The notes: generated by a model from the letters alone, not told the origin. DNA of 64,000 nucleotides from Piscinibacter gummiphilus (GCF_032681285.1 NZ_CP136336.1:3521001-3585000); one strand, 5' to 3'; positions 42,395-49,748 are shown, counted from the stretch's first letter. Numbers and translations: made by a program.

Positions 42395-42570
42395 TGAGGG
42401 TTAGCTCAGTGGACAGCGCCGGTGGTGCACCGCCGGCGCTTGAGGCGAAGCGATGAGGTCTTGCACGACTGGAGCGACGGTTCCAGCGAGGCAAGGAGTA
42501 GTCGCCAAGCCAAGAGAGCAGCGGCCTAATAAGTCGTGCGTCGGTGGTTCGAATCCGCCACCCTCTACCA
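42395..42570 (+). tRNA. tRNA-Ile(AAT) interrupted by a 100-nt insert in the D arm
   Basis: Joining 42395-42415 to 42516-42570 gives a full 76-nt tRNA. The acceptor TGAGGGT/ACCCTCT has 6 of 7 pairs; D arm is GCTC/GAGC with AGTGGACA loop. The anticodon stem is GCGGC/GTCGT with loop CTAATAA (AAT; host-like tRNA-Ile is CTGATAA). The T arm is GGTGG-TTCGAAT-CCGCC, with A73 and CCA. The insert starts with a 10 bp hairpin (42416-42439, loop TGCA) and then a CTTGC-CTGGA...TCCAG-GCAAG stem (42461-42495). The junction is ambiguous by one G. Confidence 0.75.
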
Positions 42571-42584
42571 ACGAGCGCTTCGGT

Positions 42585-42659
42585 GTGGCCGTCAGCAAGC
42601 GGTTAAGCCCCGGGAATGTGACTCCCGTATCGTGAGTTCGAATCTCACCGGCCACCCCA
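42585..42659 (+). tRNA. tRNA-His(GTG)
   Basis: Acceptor GTGGCCG/CGGCCAC (7 of 7), anticodon stem CGGGA/TCCCG with loop ATGTGAC (GTG), T arm GTGAG-TTCGAAT-CTCAC, discriminator C and encoded CCA. The D stem is only two pairs. The base before position 1 is T rather than the usual G-1. Confidence 0.85.
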
Positions 42660-43247
42660 AAGCGTTTTACTCGGCAAGCGCCAGCACTATGCATGGCCGG
42701 TGCTTAGCCACAGCTGCCGGTCGGTCTGACCTGGCGCTTGCCGAGTGGGGCGGTTACTGGTTTCCGTGCGACTCATGAACGCAGATGAAACCAGCGGAGA
42801 TGGCGGACGACAAGCGGCCCGTCCAGGTGAAACGCCTGGCCCATCAGGTGTGCCGGTTCGACTCCGGCTCGCTCGCCTAGACTGTGGAGATAACTTTCCG
42901 GTAGCCACTCCGGCGAGTGAGCAAGGGGCGTGGAGTGCCAGCGCAAGCAGGCACACCTGATGGTAAGACAGGCGAAAGCATCACCGCGTGGCCCGTGCGG
43001 TGGAAGTCCTGCGGCGATGGTCAACGGTAGCGCCGCCATCAACTATCACGGCTGCCGACCTGGGGTCATGCCCGGCGCTCGAGGAGCATGCAAGCGAAGC
43101 CGCATGTGGTCGGCAGCCGTGATGGGAAGTGGCCTGGTGCATAGTGCCAGTGGACCCTCGCCTTACCTGCCTCTAACGCTCGCCGCTGTCGCACCAGCTG
43201 AGCGCCACGGGTGACGCTGGCGATGGAGGTTGCTGGAGGTATTGGCT
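42660..43247 (+). ncRNA. Candidate large structured RNA between tRNAs
   Basis: No supported gene in 588 bp. Perfect or near-perfect inverted repeats: 42669-42684 with 42731-42746 (16 bp); 42757-42764 with 42787-42794 (8 bp); 42841-42854 with 42950-42963 (14 bp) enclosing 42867-42877 with 42912-42922 (11 bp); 43045-43060 with 43108-43123 (16 bp); 43134-43140 with 43191-43197 (7 bp). Many smaller hairpins lie between. Size, ornate pairing and tRNA neighbourhood recall GOLLD/ROOL-type phage RNAs, but I could not match a family. Confidence 0.6.
42794..42878 (+). pseudogene. Degenerate tRNA-like element
   Basis: A perfect T arm GCCGG-TTCGACT-CCGGC and an anticodon-like stem CCAGG/CCTGG (loop TGAAACG, no U33) are present. 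The D arm is not canonical and the acceptor stem is only partial; no CCA. It lies within the large inverted repeat 42841-42963, so may be a domain of the structured RNA and not a tRNA. Confidence 0.45.
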
Positions 43248-43323
43248 GGCCGCCTTAGCTCAGCGGTAGAGCGCGAGGTTGTGCAACCTCGAGGTGCGCT
43301 GGTTCGACTCCAGCGAGGCCCCG
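43248..43323 (+). tRNA. tRNA-like element, His/Ala-like, 8-nt anticodon loop
   Basis: Good D arm (GCTC-AGCGGTA-GAGC) and T arm (GCTGG-TTCGACT-CCAGC). The anticodon stem CGAGG/CCTCG encloses TTGTGCAA, eight bases, which could present GTG or TGC. Acceptor pairing is poor and CCA is absent. Possibly a decayed tRNA or a tRNA-like domain. Confidence 0.5.
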
Positions 43324-43415
43324 TCTTCATCTTTGGGCCGCAAGCGCGTAAGTCGTCCGAGGGATCGGCCGCGTCGAAAACGTAGGGGGTGAGAGGCCTC
43401 CAGGCCACGCCACCA

Positions 43416-43491
43416 GCGCCGGTAGCTCAGCGGACAGAGCGCCGATTTCCTAGGTCGAGGGTCTCAGGTTCGAATCCTGATCGGCGCGCCA
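43416..43491 (+). tRNA. tRNA-Arg(CCT)
   Basis: Acceptor GCGCCGG/TCGGCGC, D arm GCTC-AGCGGACA-GAGC, anticodon loop TTCCTAG (CCT), T arm TCAGG-TTCGAAT-CCTGA, discriminator G, encoded CCA. It reads the AGG codon, rare in high-GC hosts. Last element of the RNA locus; the next promoter begins two bases later. Confidence 0.88.
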
Positions 43492-43492
43492 T

Positions 43493-43531
43493 AAAGTTTC
43501 TGTTGACACACCAACTTTTTGTTTGCATGAT
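43493..43531 (+). promoter_or_regulatory. Promoter of the recombination-side operon
   Basis: AAAGTTTCTG (43493-43502) abuts TTGACA (43503-43508), 17 nt spacer with AACTTTTTGTTTG, CATGAT (43526-43531). The gene start at 43538 lies at the predicted transcription start. Confidence 0.75.
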
Positions 43532-43537
43532 GCTCGC

Positions 43538-43831
43538 ATGCAGAGCGTCACCTCACACCTCGCCTCTACCGCAAGGGCCTTGGCCAGGCTGGCCGCCGAC
43601 GGCGTGCGCATTGTGCGCGCCAGGCGGACCAAGTTCCGCGCCGCCCTCGCCCACAACCGCGTGCACACGTTTCGTCACGTCGAGCAGCCGAGCTGGATGT
43701 GCCCGAAGTGCAACCGTGTCCACAACTCGCTGGGGCGCGAGCCCTTCATCGGGCCCATCTACCCGGCATGCTGCGGCTTCAAAGCTGGCAGCCGCCTCGA
43801 GAGCCACTACGCCACGGGGTCGCGCCGATGA
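43538..43831 (+). CDS. Small Cys-containing protein, possibly leaderless
   Basis: 97 residues. The ATG is 7 nt after the -10 box and has no ribosome site, so the mRNA may start with AUG. A TTG five codons upstream lies inside the -10 region. 'WMCPKCNRVH' and 'YPACCGF' form a probable zinc ribbon. Basic N-terminus. First gene of the operon. Confidence 0.6.
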   Translation: MQSVTSHLASTARALARLAADGVRIVRARRTKFRAALAHNRVHTFRHVEQPSWMCPKCNRVHNSLGREPFIGPIYPACCGFKAGSRLESHYATGSRR

Positions 43832-44283
43832 GGAAGCGCTGCAAACGCAAAGTTTGGTCGACGCACGGCACGCCCGTTACCTTCGGCCTACGCCGCGAGG
43901 AGTTGGCTGGGCCCAGCCTCATCGCGCGCCACTGCCTGGACGAGGTGCTGAAACACACTGGCACGCCGGATCACGTCGCCGCGATCGGCTCGGTCGCAAA
44001 GTATTGCGTCGCCATCGTGGAGCGCCTGATCAAGGATGACAGCATCCCCGCCGAGCAACACGGGCCGGCGCGCGCTGTGGCGGCTGACGGCGCAGAGGCC
44101 ATCGCTGCCGTGCAGGCGCGCTACACCCGCGAAGGCAAGGTCGGATGCAGCGGCGAGGAGCGGCAGCAGCTGGCCGCGCTGCTGGATCTCAACGACGAGA
44201 TCGACAAGGTGGCGACGCGGCGCCAGAGCCGCGACGTCGTGCGCCAGGTCATGGGCGATCTGCTCGCTGGTGGCGCGTCATGA
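43828..44283 (+). CDS. Hypothetical helical protein
   Basis: 151 residues, ATGA overlaps. Basic start, then long helices including 'AVAADGAEAIAAVQARYTREGKVGCSGEERQQLAALLDLNDEIDKVATRRQ'. No family recognised. Confidence 0.6.
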   Translation: MRKRCKRKVWSTHGTPVTFGLRREELAGPSLIARHCLDEVLKHTGTPDHVAAIGSVAKYCVAIVERLIKDDSIPAEQHGPARAVAADGAEAIAAVQARYTREGKVGCSGEERQQLAALLDLNDEIDKVATRRQSRDVVRQVMGDLLAGGAS

Positions 44284-44690
44284 GCGCGAACAAGATCAAC
44301 GCCATCTCGGCCGCGCTGCGCAAGCTCATCGTCGCCTCCGGCGAGCGTGGCGTGTCGGCTGCGGAGGTCACTGGCCACACGGCCCAGATGATCCAGAAGG
44401 CCTCGGCAAAGCTGCTCGACGAAGGGGTCGTGTTTCGCGGGCGCCTCGGTCACCGCACCGTGCGCTTCTTTGCGAAGCAGGAGTGGGCCACGGCCTACGA
44501 GACCACAAAGCAGACCGCCGCCACCAAGGCTCTCTCTCGCGCCAAAGCTCGCGCGCCCTGGCCGGCTGACGCCCCGATCCATTACCCGAAGGACGAGCGC
44601 GGCAATCCCCTCTACAAGCACACGGTCGTGCCGGCGCCCGAGCGCGACCCGCACATGCCAATCCGCACGGTGAACTACCAGCCATGGTGA
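44280..44690 (+). CDS. Winged-helix-like protein
   Basis: 136 residues. 'ISAALRKLIVASGERGVSAAEVTGHTAQMIQKASAKLLDEGVVFRGRLG' is a probable winged helix, as in the next gene. The C-terminus is Pro-rich and basic. Possible transcription regulator. Confidence 0.6.
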   Translation: MSANKINAISAALRKLIVASGERGVSAAEVTGHTAQMIQKASAKLLDEGVVFRGRLGHRTVRFFAKQEWATAYETTKQTAATKALSRAKARAPWPADAPIHYPKDERGNPLYKHTVVPAPERDPHMPIRTVNYQPW

Positions 44691-45103
44691 CAAAGCGAAG
44701 CGCATACGGCGTGACCGTCAGCAAGATCATCTCCGCCCTGGAAAGGTGTGGGCAGATGAGCCAGGCAGAGCTCCGCAAGGAGACGGGCCTGGGGCAGAAC
44801 TCCGTGAACTCGACGATCGGCCGCCTTCATTCGTACAACTGGCGAGACGACGTCGAGTACAGCGTGCACATCGCCGATTGGACGCATGAGGCCGAGGGCA
44901 CCGATCGAAAGTATCCGCGCGCCGTCTACAAGCTCGGCCACGGCATTGACAAGCCGAAGCCCAAGCCGCCCAGCAAGCAGCAGGTGTGGCGCGACTGGCG
45001 CGCTCGGCAGAAGGCCAAGGCGGCATCGGTGTTCGTGGCCGGCATTGGCCACCGCCGTCGCGCCTCGACCATGAAGGCAGGTGCGGAAGCCGCTTCCGCC
45101 TGA
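44684..45103 (+). CDS. Winged-helix-like protein
   Basis: 139 residues, overlaps the previous gene by 7 bp. 'SKIISALERCGQMSQAELRKETGLGQNSVNSTIGRLHSYNW' is a helix-turn-helix of MarR-like type. Basic C-terminus. Perhaps an operon regulator. Confidence 0.62.
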   Translation: MVTKRSAYGVTVSKIISALERCGQMSQAELRKETGLGQNSVNSTIGRLHSYNWRDDVEYSVHIADWTHEAEGTDRKYPRAVYKLGHGIDKPKPKPPSKQQVWRDWRARQKAKAASVFVAGIGHRRRASTMKAGAEAASA

Positions 45104-45126
45104 AAACACCCACCCACAGGAGCAAC

Positions 45127-46023
45127 ATGTTCAAGAATCTTCTCGTCTACGCGCTGCGCTGGGATCGCAGCATCACCGCCGAGCACGCCGAGCGCGCCGC
45201 CTCTGCTGCCTTCGTGCCGTGCACCCCCACCCAGCAGGAGTCCGCTGGCTGGGTGCCGCCGCGCGGCGAGAAGCACGGCGAGTTCATCGAGTGGATCGAT
45301 GGCCAGGCCATCATGAAGCTGTGCATCGAGAAGCGCAGCGTGCCCTCGGCCGCTGTGAAGGAGGAGCTCGAGAAGCGCCTCGACAAGATCGAGGCCGACA
45401 CCGGTCGCCGCCCGAAGGGCAAGAAGGCGAAGGAGATCAAAGAGGAGGTGGTGCACGAGCTGCTGCCCCGCGCCTTTGCGAAGCGCTCCAACGTGCCGGT
45501 GTGGATCAACCAGCGCGCGGGCCTGGTGATGATCGGCGCCGGCAGCACGGTTGCGGCCGACCGTGTCGCCTCGATGCTCGTCGACTTGCTGGGCGGCGCC
45601 ATCCTGACGCTGCTGCAGACTGATATTGCGCCGGCGACTGCCATGTCCATCTGGCTGAAGACGCAGACGGCCCCGCCCTTCTTCAGCATCGACCGCGAGT
45701 GCGAGCTCAGGCAGCCGGACGGCGAGAAGTCCGTAGTCCGCTACAACCGCCACACGCTCGACATCGAAGAGGTGCGCGAGCACATCGAGCAGGGCAAGTT
45801 GCCCACCCAGGTTGCGATGACCTGGAACGGCCGCGCGTCGTTCGTGCTCACCGAGGCCGGCGCGCTGAAGAAGATCCAGCTGCTCGACGTTGCGCTCGAG
45901 GGCAAGGGTGACGACACCACCGGCTTCGATGCCGACGTTGCCATCTTTACCGGCGAGTTCAAGCAGCTGCTGGTGGATCTGATCGACGCACTGGGCGGCC
46001 TGCTCCAGCCCGCCGCAGCATAA
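45127..46023 (+). CDS. rdgC: RdgC recombination-associated protein
   Basis: 298 residues, full length, AGGAG upstream. 'MFKNLLVYALRWDRSITAEHAERAASAAFVPC...ESAGWVPPRG' and 'RVASMLVDLLGG' and 'NRHTLDIEEVREHIEQGKLPTQVAMTWNGRASFVLTEAGALKKIQLLD' are RdgC landmarks. RdgC forms a ring on DNA and limits RecA. Phages with RecT-type systems sometimes carry it. Confidence 0.93.
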   Translation: MFKNLLVYALRWDRSITAEHAERAASAAFVPCTPTQQESAGWVPPRGEKHGEFIEWIDGQAIMKLCIEKRSVPSAAVKEELEKRLDKIEADTGRRPKGKKAKEIKEEVVHELLPRAFAKRSNVPVWINQRAGLVMIGAGSTVAADRVASMLVDLLGGAILTLLQTDIAPATAMSIWLKTQTAPPFFSIDRECELRQPDGEKSVVRYNRHTLDIEEVREHIEQGKLPTQVAMTWNGRASFVLTEAGALKKIQLLDVALEGKGDDTTGFDADVAIFTGEFKQLLVDLIDALGGLLQPAAA

Positions 46024-46035
46024 GAACAGGAAGCC

Positions 46036-46227
46036 ATGAAGCACCTTCTGATCCTGCTCGCCATCATCTTCATCTGCTACTTCGTCTGGCAGATCACGAG
46101 CCCCAAGAAGCGCCGCAAAGGCCTTCGCCTCATCACTCGCCATGCCATCCGGCTTGGCGCTTTGATCGTCGTCGCACTGGTGTTGTTTGCCATCGCGTAC
46201 TACGCCCCATCCACTTCCATCATCTGA
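46036..46227 (+). CDS. Small two-span membrane protein
   Basis: 63 residues with two hydrophobic segments (about 3-19 and 40-58) separated by a basic loop KKRRKGLRL. AGGAAG ribosome site. It may pair with the SPFH lipoprotein encoded next. Confidence 0.65.
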   Translation: MKHLLILLAIIFICYFVWQITSPKKRRKGLRLITRHAIRLGALIVVALVLFAIAYYAPSTSII

Positions 46228-46235
46228 GGATAGAC

Positions 46236-47051
46236 ATGAGAACCCGCACCCTCCTCCTGGCCGCATTCGCGGCGCTGCTTGGCGCATGCACGCAGATCGA
46301 CACCGGCAACGTCGGCGTCGAGTCATCGCTTGGCCAGGTCAAAGAGCAAACACTCCCGCCCGGCATGTACGGCACCGTCTTCAAGACCGTGACCGAGGTC
46401 TGCGCCAAAGAGCTGCCGCTCTCGATCTCCGACCTGCGCCCGCAGACCAGCGACAAGATCACGCTGTCCGACCTGGACATCGACGTGTACGTGCAGATCG
46501 ACGCGGCCAAGGCGGCTGTCATCGCCACCAAGTGGGCCGGCGACCGCACCGACGTTGCTGAAGGTGGCTGCGTCGCGCTGGGCATGAACTATGTGACCCG
46601 CCAAGCGCGAGAAGCGGTCTACGACGTTGCATCGAAGTTCGGTTCGGCGACCATCCACACCGAGCGCACCAAGATCGCGGCCGATACCGTGAAGGCTCTG
46701 CAGGCTAGCCTCGACAACGAGGCTGGCAAGGGCATGTTCTTCGTTCGAAGCGCGAACATCCGAAACCTTGTGACCGACCCAGCCCTGGAGAAGAACATCA
46801 AGGACGCGGCCAACGCTCAGTTCCAGCTGCAGGCCGAGCGCAATCAACTCGAGGTCACCAAGGTGACTGCCGAGCGCCAGCGCGTGGCCGCACAGGGTGA
46901 GGCGGACGCAATTCGCATCAAGGCCGAAGCCGTGTCGAAGAACGGCGGCGCCGAGTATGTCCAGCTGAAGTGGATCGAGAAGTGGAACGGCCAGCAGCCG
47001 ACCACGCAGCTCGGCGCCGGCGCCACCCCGATGGTGCACGTCGGCAAGTGA
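46236..47051 (+). CDS. SPFH/band-7 domain lipoprotein
   Basis: 271 residues. Signal peptide with lipobox LLGA-Cys18, then an SPFH domain with 'VGVESSLGQVKEQTLPPGMYGTVF', 'DIDVYVQID' and a helical region 'AERNQLEVTKVTAERQRVAAQGEADAIRIKAEA' typical of stomatin/prohibitin proteins. It could form membrane rings and affect host envelope, lysis timing or exclusion of other phages. A phage-borne SPFH lipoprotein is uncommon. Confidence 0.85.
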   Translation: MRTRTLLLAAFAALLGACTQIDTGNVGVESSLGQVKEQTLPPGMYGTVFKTVTEVCAKELPLSISDLRPQTSDKITLSDLDIDVYVQIDAAKAAVIATKWAGDRTDVAEGGCVALGMNYVTRQAREAVYDVASKFGSATIHTERTKIAADTVKALQASLDNEAGKGMFFVRSANIRNLVTDPALEKNIKDAANAQFQLQAERNQLEVTKVTAERQRVAAQGEADAIRIKAEAVSKNGGAEYVQLKWIEKWNGQQPTTQLGAGATPMVHVGK

Positions 47052-47056
47052 TGCAT

Positions 47057-47073
47057 GCGGGCGCGACGCCCGC
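47057..47073 (+). terminator. Hairpin, weak terminator
   Basis: GCGGGCG, loop CGA, CGCCCGC, followed only by TTAACG. Likely attenuates or stabilises between the SPFH gene and the ParB-like gene. Confidence 0.4.
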
Positions 47074-47091
47074 TTAACGATCAGGAACCAC

Positions 47092-47889
47092 ATGGACATC
47101 AAGATTGAGGACATCACGCCCTCGAAGGCCGAGGCGTGGCTGAACCAGAACAAGTCGAACCGCAAGATGCGGGACGGCGTCGCCGAGAAGTACGCCGACG
47201 ACATGAAGAACGGCCGCTGGACAAACTGCCCGGAGCCGATCTCCTTCTACGTCGACGGCGACCTGGCTGACGGGCAGCACCGCCTGTGGGCCATCCTCGA
47301 GAGCGGAACCACGCAGCGCATGCCGGTGGCCCGCGGCCTCGAGCGCGAGGATGGCCTCAACTTGAACACCGGGCTGGGCCGCTCGTTGATCGACAACGCC
47401 CGCATCAGCGGCGTCGACACGGGCATCTCTGCGGCGATGATCAGCGCGGCGCGCGCCATCGCTGACGGCGCCGCGCCTGTCGGCTCGCGCTCGAACGCCG
47501 CGAAGCTGGCCGTCGTCGAGGAGCACCGCGAGGCCGCAACGTGGGCGTCGTCGAACGTGAAGCGCGTGAAGCTGCTCAGCAATTCGGTCGTGCTTGGGGC
47601 AGTCGGCCGCGCCTGGTATCACGAGGCCGACAAGGACAAGCTGCGCCGCTTCTGCGACGTGCTCGGCTCCGGCTTCTCTGATGGCGCGAGCGAGTCGGCA
47701 GCCATCGCGATCCGCAACTACATCCTCGCGAAGGGCGCGCAGGCGTCGAGCAGCGCGCTGTGGCGCGACTCGTTCCTCAAGGTGCAGAACGCGATCCACT
47801 ACTTCATGCAGGGCAAGAAGCTGTCGGTCATCAAGGGTGTGGCGGACGAGGCCTACCCGCTGAAGGCAAGGCGCCGTCGATCAGCATGA
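47092..47889 (+). CDS. ParB-like protein
   Basis: 265 residues with AGGAA upstream. 'YADDMKNGRWTNCPEPISFYVDGDLADGQHRLWAILESG' carries the DGQHRL motif of ParB/Srx-fold proteins, often fused to nucleases or regulators. The C-terminal helices could be DNA-binding. Such proteins may act as CTP-dependent clamps or DNases; function here is not known. Confidence 0.75.
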   Translation: MDIKIEDITPSKAEAWLNQNKSNRKMRDGVAEKYADDMKNGRWTNCPEPISFYVDGDLADGQHRLWAILESGTTQRMPVARGLEREDGLNLNTGLGRSLIDNARISGVDTGISAAMISAARAIADGAAPVGSRSNAAKLAVVEEHREAATWASSNVKRVKLLSNSVVLGAVGRAWYHEADKDKLRRFCDVLGSGFSDGASESAAIAIRNYILAKGAQASSSALWRDSFLKVQNAIHYFMQGKKLSVIKGVADEAYPLKARRRRSA

Positions 47890-48179
47890 GTGCTGCGAAG
47901 CGCGTTCGCATCCCGACGGCGAAGCCGGGCGAGCTGCTCGTTTGCTACGGCAGGCCCGCCCGCGGCGAAGACCCCGACGTCTGCATCTGCTGGGGCGAAG
48001 GGGTCAGCAAGCGCGACGGCAACCTGGCGCACTACCACCTTGCCACTGAGCGGCCGCACTTCGGCAAGCCACAGGTCAGCCCCAGCTTCATCGAGGAGCT
48101 GCACGCCCGCGGCTACGACATCACCACGCTGAAGCTGAGCGTGCGCAAGAGGCAACCACCGCCAGACCAAACCCTATAG
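47886..48179 (+). CDS. Hypothetical protein
   Basis: 97 residues, ATGA overlap. 'LVCYGRPARGEDPDVCICWGEG' then a beta-helical end. No family recognised. Confidence 0.58.
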   Translation: MSAAKRVRIPTAKPGELLVCYGRPARGEDPDVCICWGEGVSKRDGNLAHYHLATERPHFGKPQVSPSFIEELHARGYDITTLKLSVRKRQPPPDQTL

Positions 48180-48186
48180 GCATCAC

Positions 48187-48597
48187 ATGAGCAAGATCGA
48201 ACAGAAGCCGACCATCGCCGTCGAGTGCACGTTGCGCCTCACCGAGAGTGAGATGCGTGCGCTCGAGGCGATCTCTGGCTACAGCCACCAGGCCGTTCTC
48301 AACTGCCTGCTGCAGCACCTGGGGAAAGCCTACCTTGGCCCATATGGCGATGGCCTCCTCTCGCTCCTCGCTTCGGTGCGCGAACTGGTGCCGCCGATCT
48401 TGCGTCGCGCGGATGAGGCGCGCGCCACCTTCAATGGCACCGCAGACATCAGGCTGGCCGCGGACCTGCTCGTGAAGCAGGCCGAACGCCAGGGGAAGGT
48501 GCTCACGATCGAGCAGCGCCCTCGCCTCCCGCTCGCCATGGGCAACTACGACACCGTCGCCAGCGTGCGACCCGCAAGAGAGCAAGCCTCGACATGA
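48187..48597 (+). CDS. Hypothetical helical protein
   Basis: 136 residues. 'CTLRLTESEMRALEAISGYSHQAVLNCLLQHLGKAYL' is a helical repeat-like N-terminus. ATGA overlap downstream. No family recognised. Confidence 0.58.
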   Translation: MSKIEQKPTIAVECTLRLTESEMRALEAISGYSHQAVLNCLLQHLGKAYLGPYGDGLLSLLASVRELVPPILRRADEARATFNGTADIRLAADLLVKQAERQGKVLTIEQRPRLPLAMGNYDTVASVRPAREQAST

Positions 48598-49169
48598 CCA
48601 ATCCAACGAAAGAGCTGGCCCGCGCCATCCTCATGAACGCACAGGCCTTCGAGTGGTCGCTGCAGGGCATGGGCATGCTGCGCCTCCACATGGGCAACAA
48701 CACCAGGCTGCACATCTGGAACGACGACTTCGCCGCGCCAGGCGTCAGCATGATCCACGACCACCTGCAGTGGGGACTCGAATCGACCATCGTCGCCGGA
48801 CGCCTGGCGAACCTGCGCTACGCGCGGCACGCCACCGAGGTGATGGGCTCCAGGCCATTCATGATGGCAGTGCTCAAGCCGGGCTATGGCTGCTACTTCA
48901 AGGCCGAGCCGGCGCAAGTCTTTCTGCGCCCGAAGACGCCGGAGTGGTACGGCCCAGGCGACACCTACCGGCAGGAACCAGACGAGATCCACGAGACCAG
49001 CGCTTCGAATGGCACCGTCACGGTGATGCACAAGACACCCACCAATGACGAGTCAGCGTGCGTCTTCTGGCCCGTCGGCAGCGAGTGGGGTAGCGCTGAG
49101 CCGCGGCCCGCTAAGCCTGGCGAGGTCGAGGCGATCGTGAAGCACTCGCTTGAGCGGTGGTTCAAATGA
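48594..49169 (+). CDS. Cupin-like protein
   Basis: 191 residues. 'MIHDHLQWGLESTIVAGRL' (HxH) and 'GDTYRQEPDEIHET' follow the cupin two-motif metal pattern. A metal-dependent dioxygenase or binding protein is possible. ATGA overlaps at both ends. Confidence 0.65.
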   Translation: MTNPTKELARAILMNAQAFEWSLQGMGMLRLHMGNNTRLHIWNDDFAAPGVSMIHDHLQWGLESTIVAGRLANLRYARHATEVMGSRPFMMAVLKPGYGCYFKAEPAQVFLRPKTPEWYGPGDTYRQEPDEIHETSASNGTVTVMHKTPTNDESACVFWPVGSEWGSAEPRPAKPGEVEAIVKHSLERWFK

Positions 49170-49447
49170 GCGGTGGCATTCATGTGATGGTCTCAAGCCA
49201 CCAGGGCGGCAGCCTGTTCTCGGCCGAGATGGAGGCCGTACCCCGCGTTGGTGAGTTCATCAGCTACAGCCACGAGGCGCACGACCCCGAGAAGTGGAAC
49301 GAGGACTCGCTGAGTCACAGCAGGCAGCTCAATGGCTGGCGATGGCGAGTGGTGGAGGTGCACCACTCGACCAGGCGCATGAGCGTGATGAACGCCACAA
49401 CGACGATTCACCTCGTGGTCGAAGCAGTCAAAGGCCGCAAGAAATGA
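49166..49447 (+). CDS. Small hypothetical protein
   Basis: 93 residues, ATGA coupled. Beta-rich with 'MEAVPRVGEFISY' and 'NGWRWRVVEVHHSTRRMS'. No family recognised. Confidence 0.58.
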   Translation: MSGGIHVMVSSHQGGSLFSAEMEAVPRVGEFISYSHEAHDPEKWNEDSLSHSRQLNGWRWRVVEVHHSTRRMSVMNATTTIHLVVEAVKGRKK

Positions 49448-49680
49448 GCTTTGCCGAAGTGATCCGCGTCTACCTCCCCTGGCTGCTATCGGGCATCACC
49501 ATCTGGATGAACGTGCTCGCCGGCAACATGCACCCGCGCGCGTGGGTGGTGGGCTTGGTGGGCCAGGCGCTCTGGACGGTCTGGACAATCGCCGACCAGG
49601 CCTGGGGCCTGCTGCCGCTCAATGCCGCGCTCTGGGTCGTCTATGCCCGCAACCACCTCAAATGGCGGGGTCATCGCTGA
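49444..49680 (+). CDS. Small membrane protein
   Basis: 78 residues, ATGA overlap upstream. Two or three hydrophobic segments (about 8-25, 33-55, 58-70) ending in 'YARNHLKWRGHR', similar in ending to the peptide at 20114. Last gene of the operon. Confidence 0.62.
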   Translation: MSFAEVIRVYLPWLLSGITIWMNVLAGNMHPRAWVVGLVGQALWTVWTIADQAWGLLPLNAALWVVYARNHLKWRGHR

Positions 49681-49686
49681 CAACAC

Positions 49687-49725
49687 AAACTTTCTGTTGA
49701 CACGATAAGTTTTTGTACCTAGGAT
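49687..49725 (+). promoter_or_regulatory. Promoter of the recombination operon
   Basis: AAACTTTCTG (49687-49696) abuts TTGACA (49697-49702), 17 nt spacer with AAGTTTTTGT, TAGGAT (49720-49725). Confidence 0.8.
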
Positions 49726-49748
49726 GGAGTCTCACTTCAGGAGATTCC

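Noticed and set aside
42416..42515. Group I intron in tRNA-Ile
   Set aside because: The insert is only 100 nt, lies in the D arm and lacks the P3-P8 core of group I introns.
42058..43500. tmRNA or group II intron in the RNA locus
   Set aside because: No tag-peptide frame with flanking tRNA-Ala halves and no domain V/VI or reverse transcriptase features seen.
44926..46326. Minus-strand open frame of 466 codons
   Set aside because: Antisense to rdgC and its neighbours, which have clear family identity.
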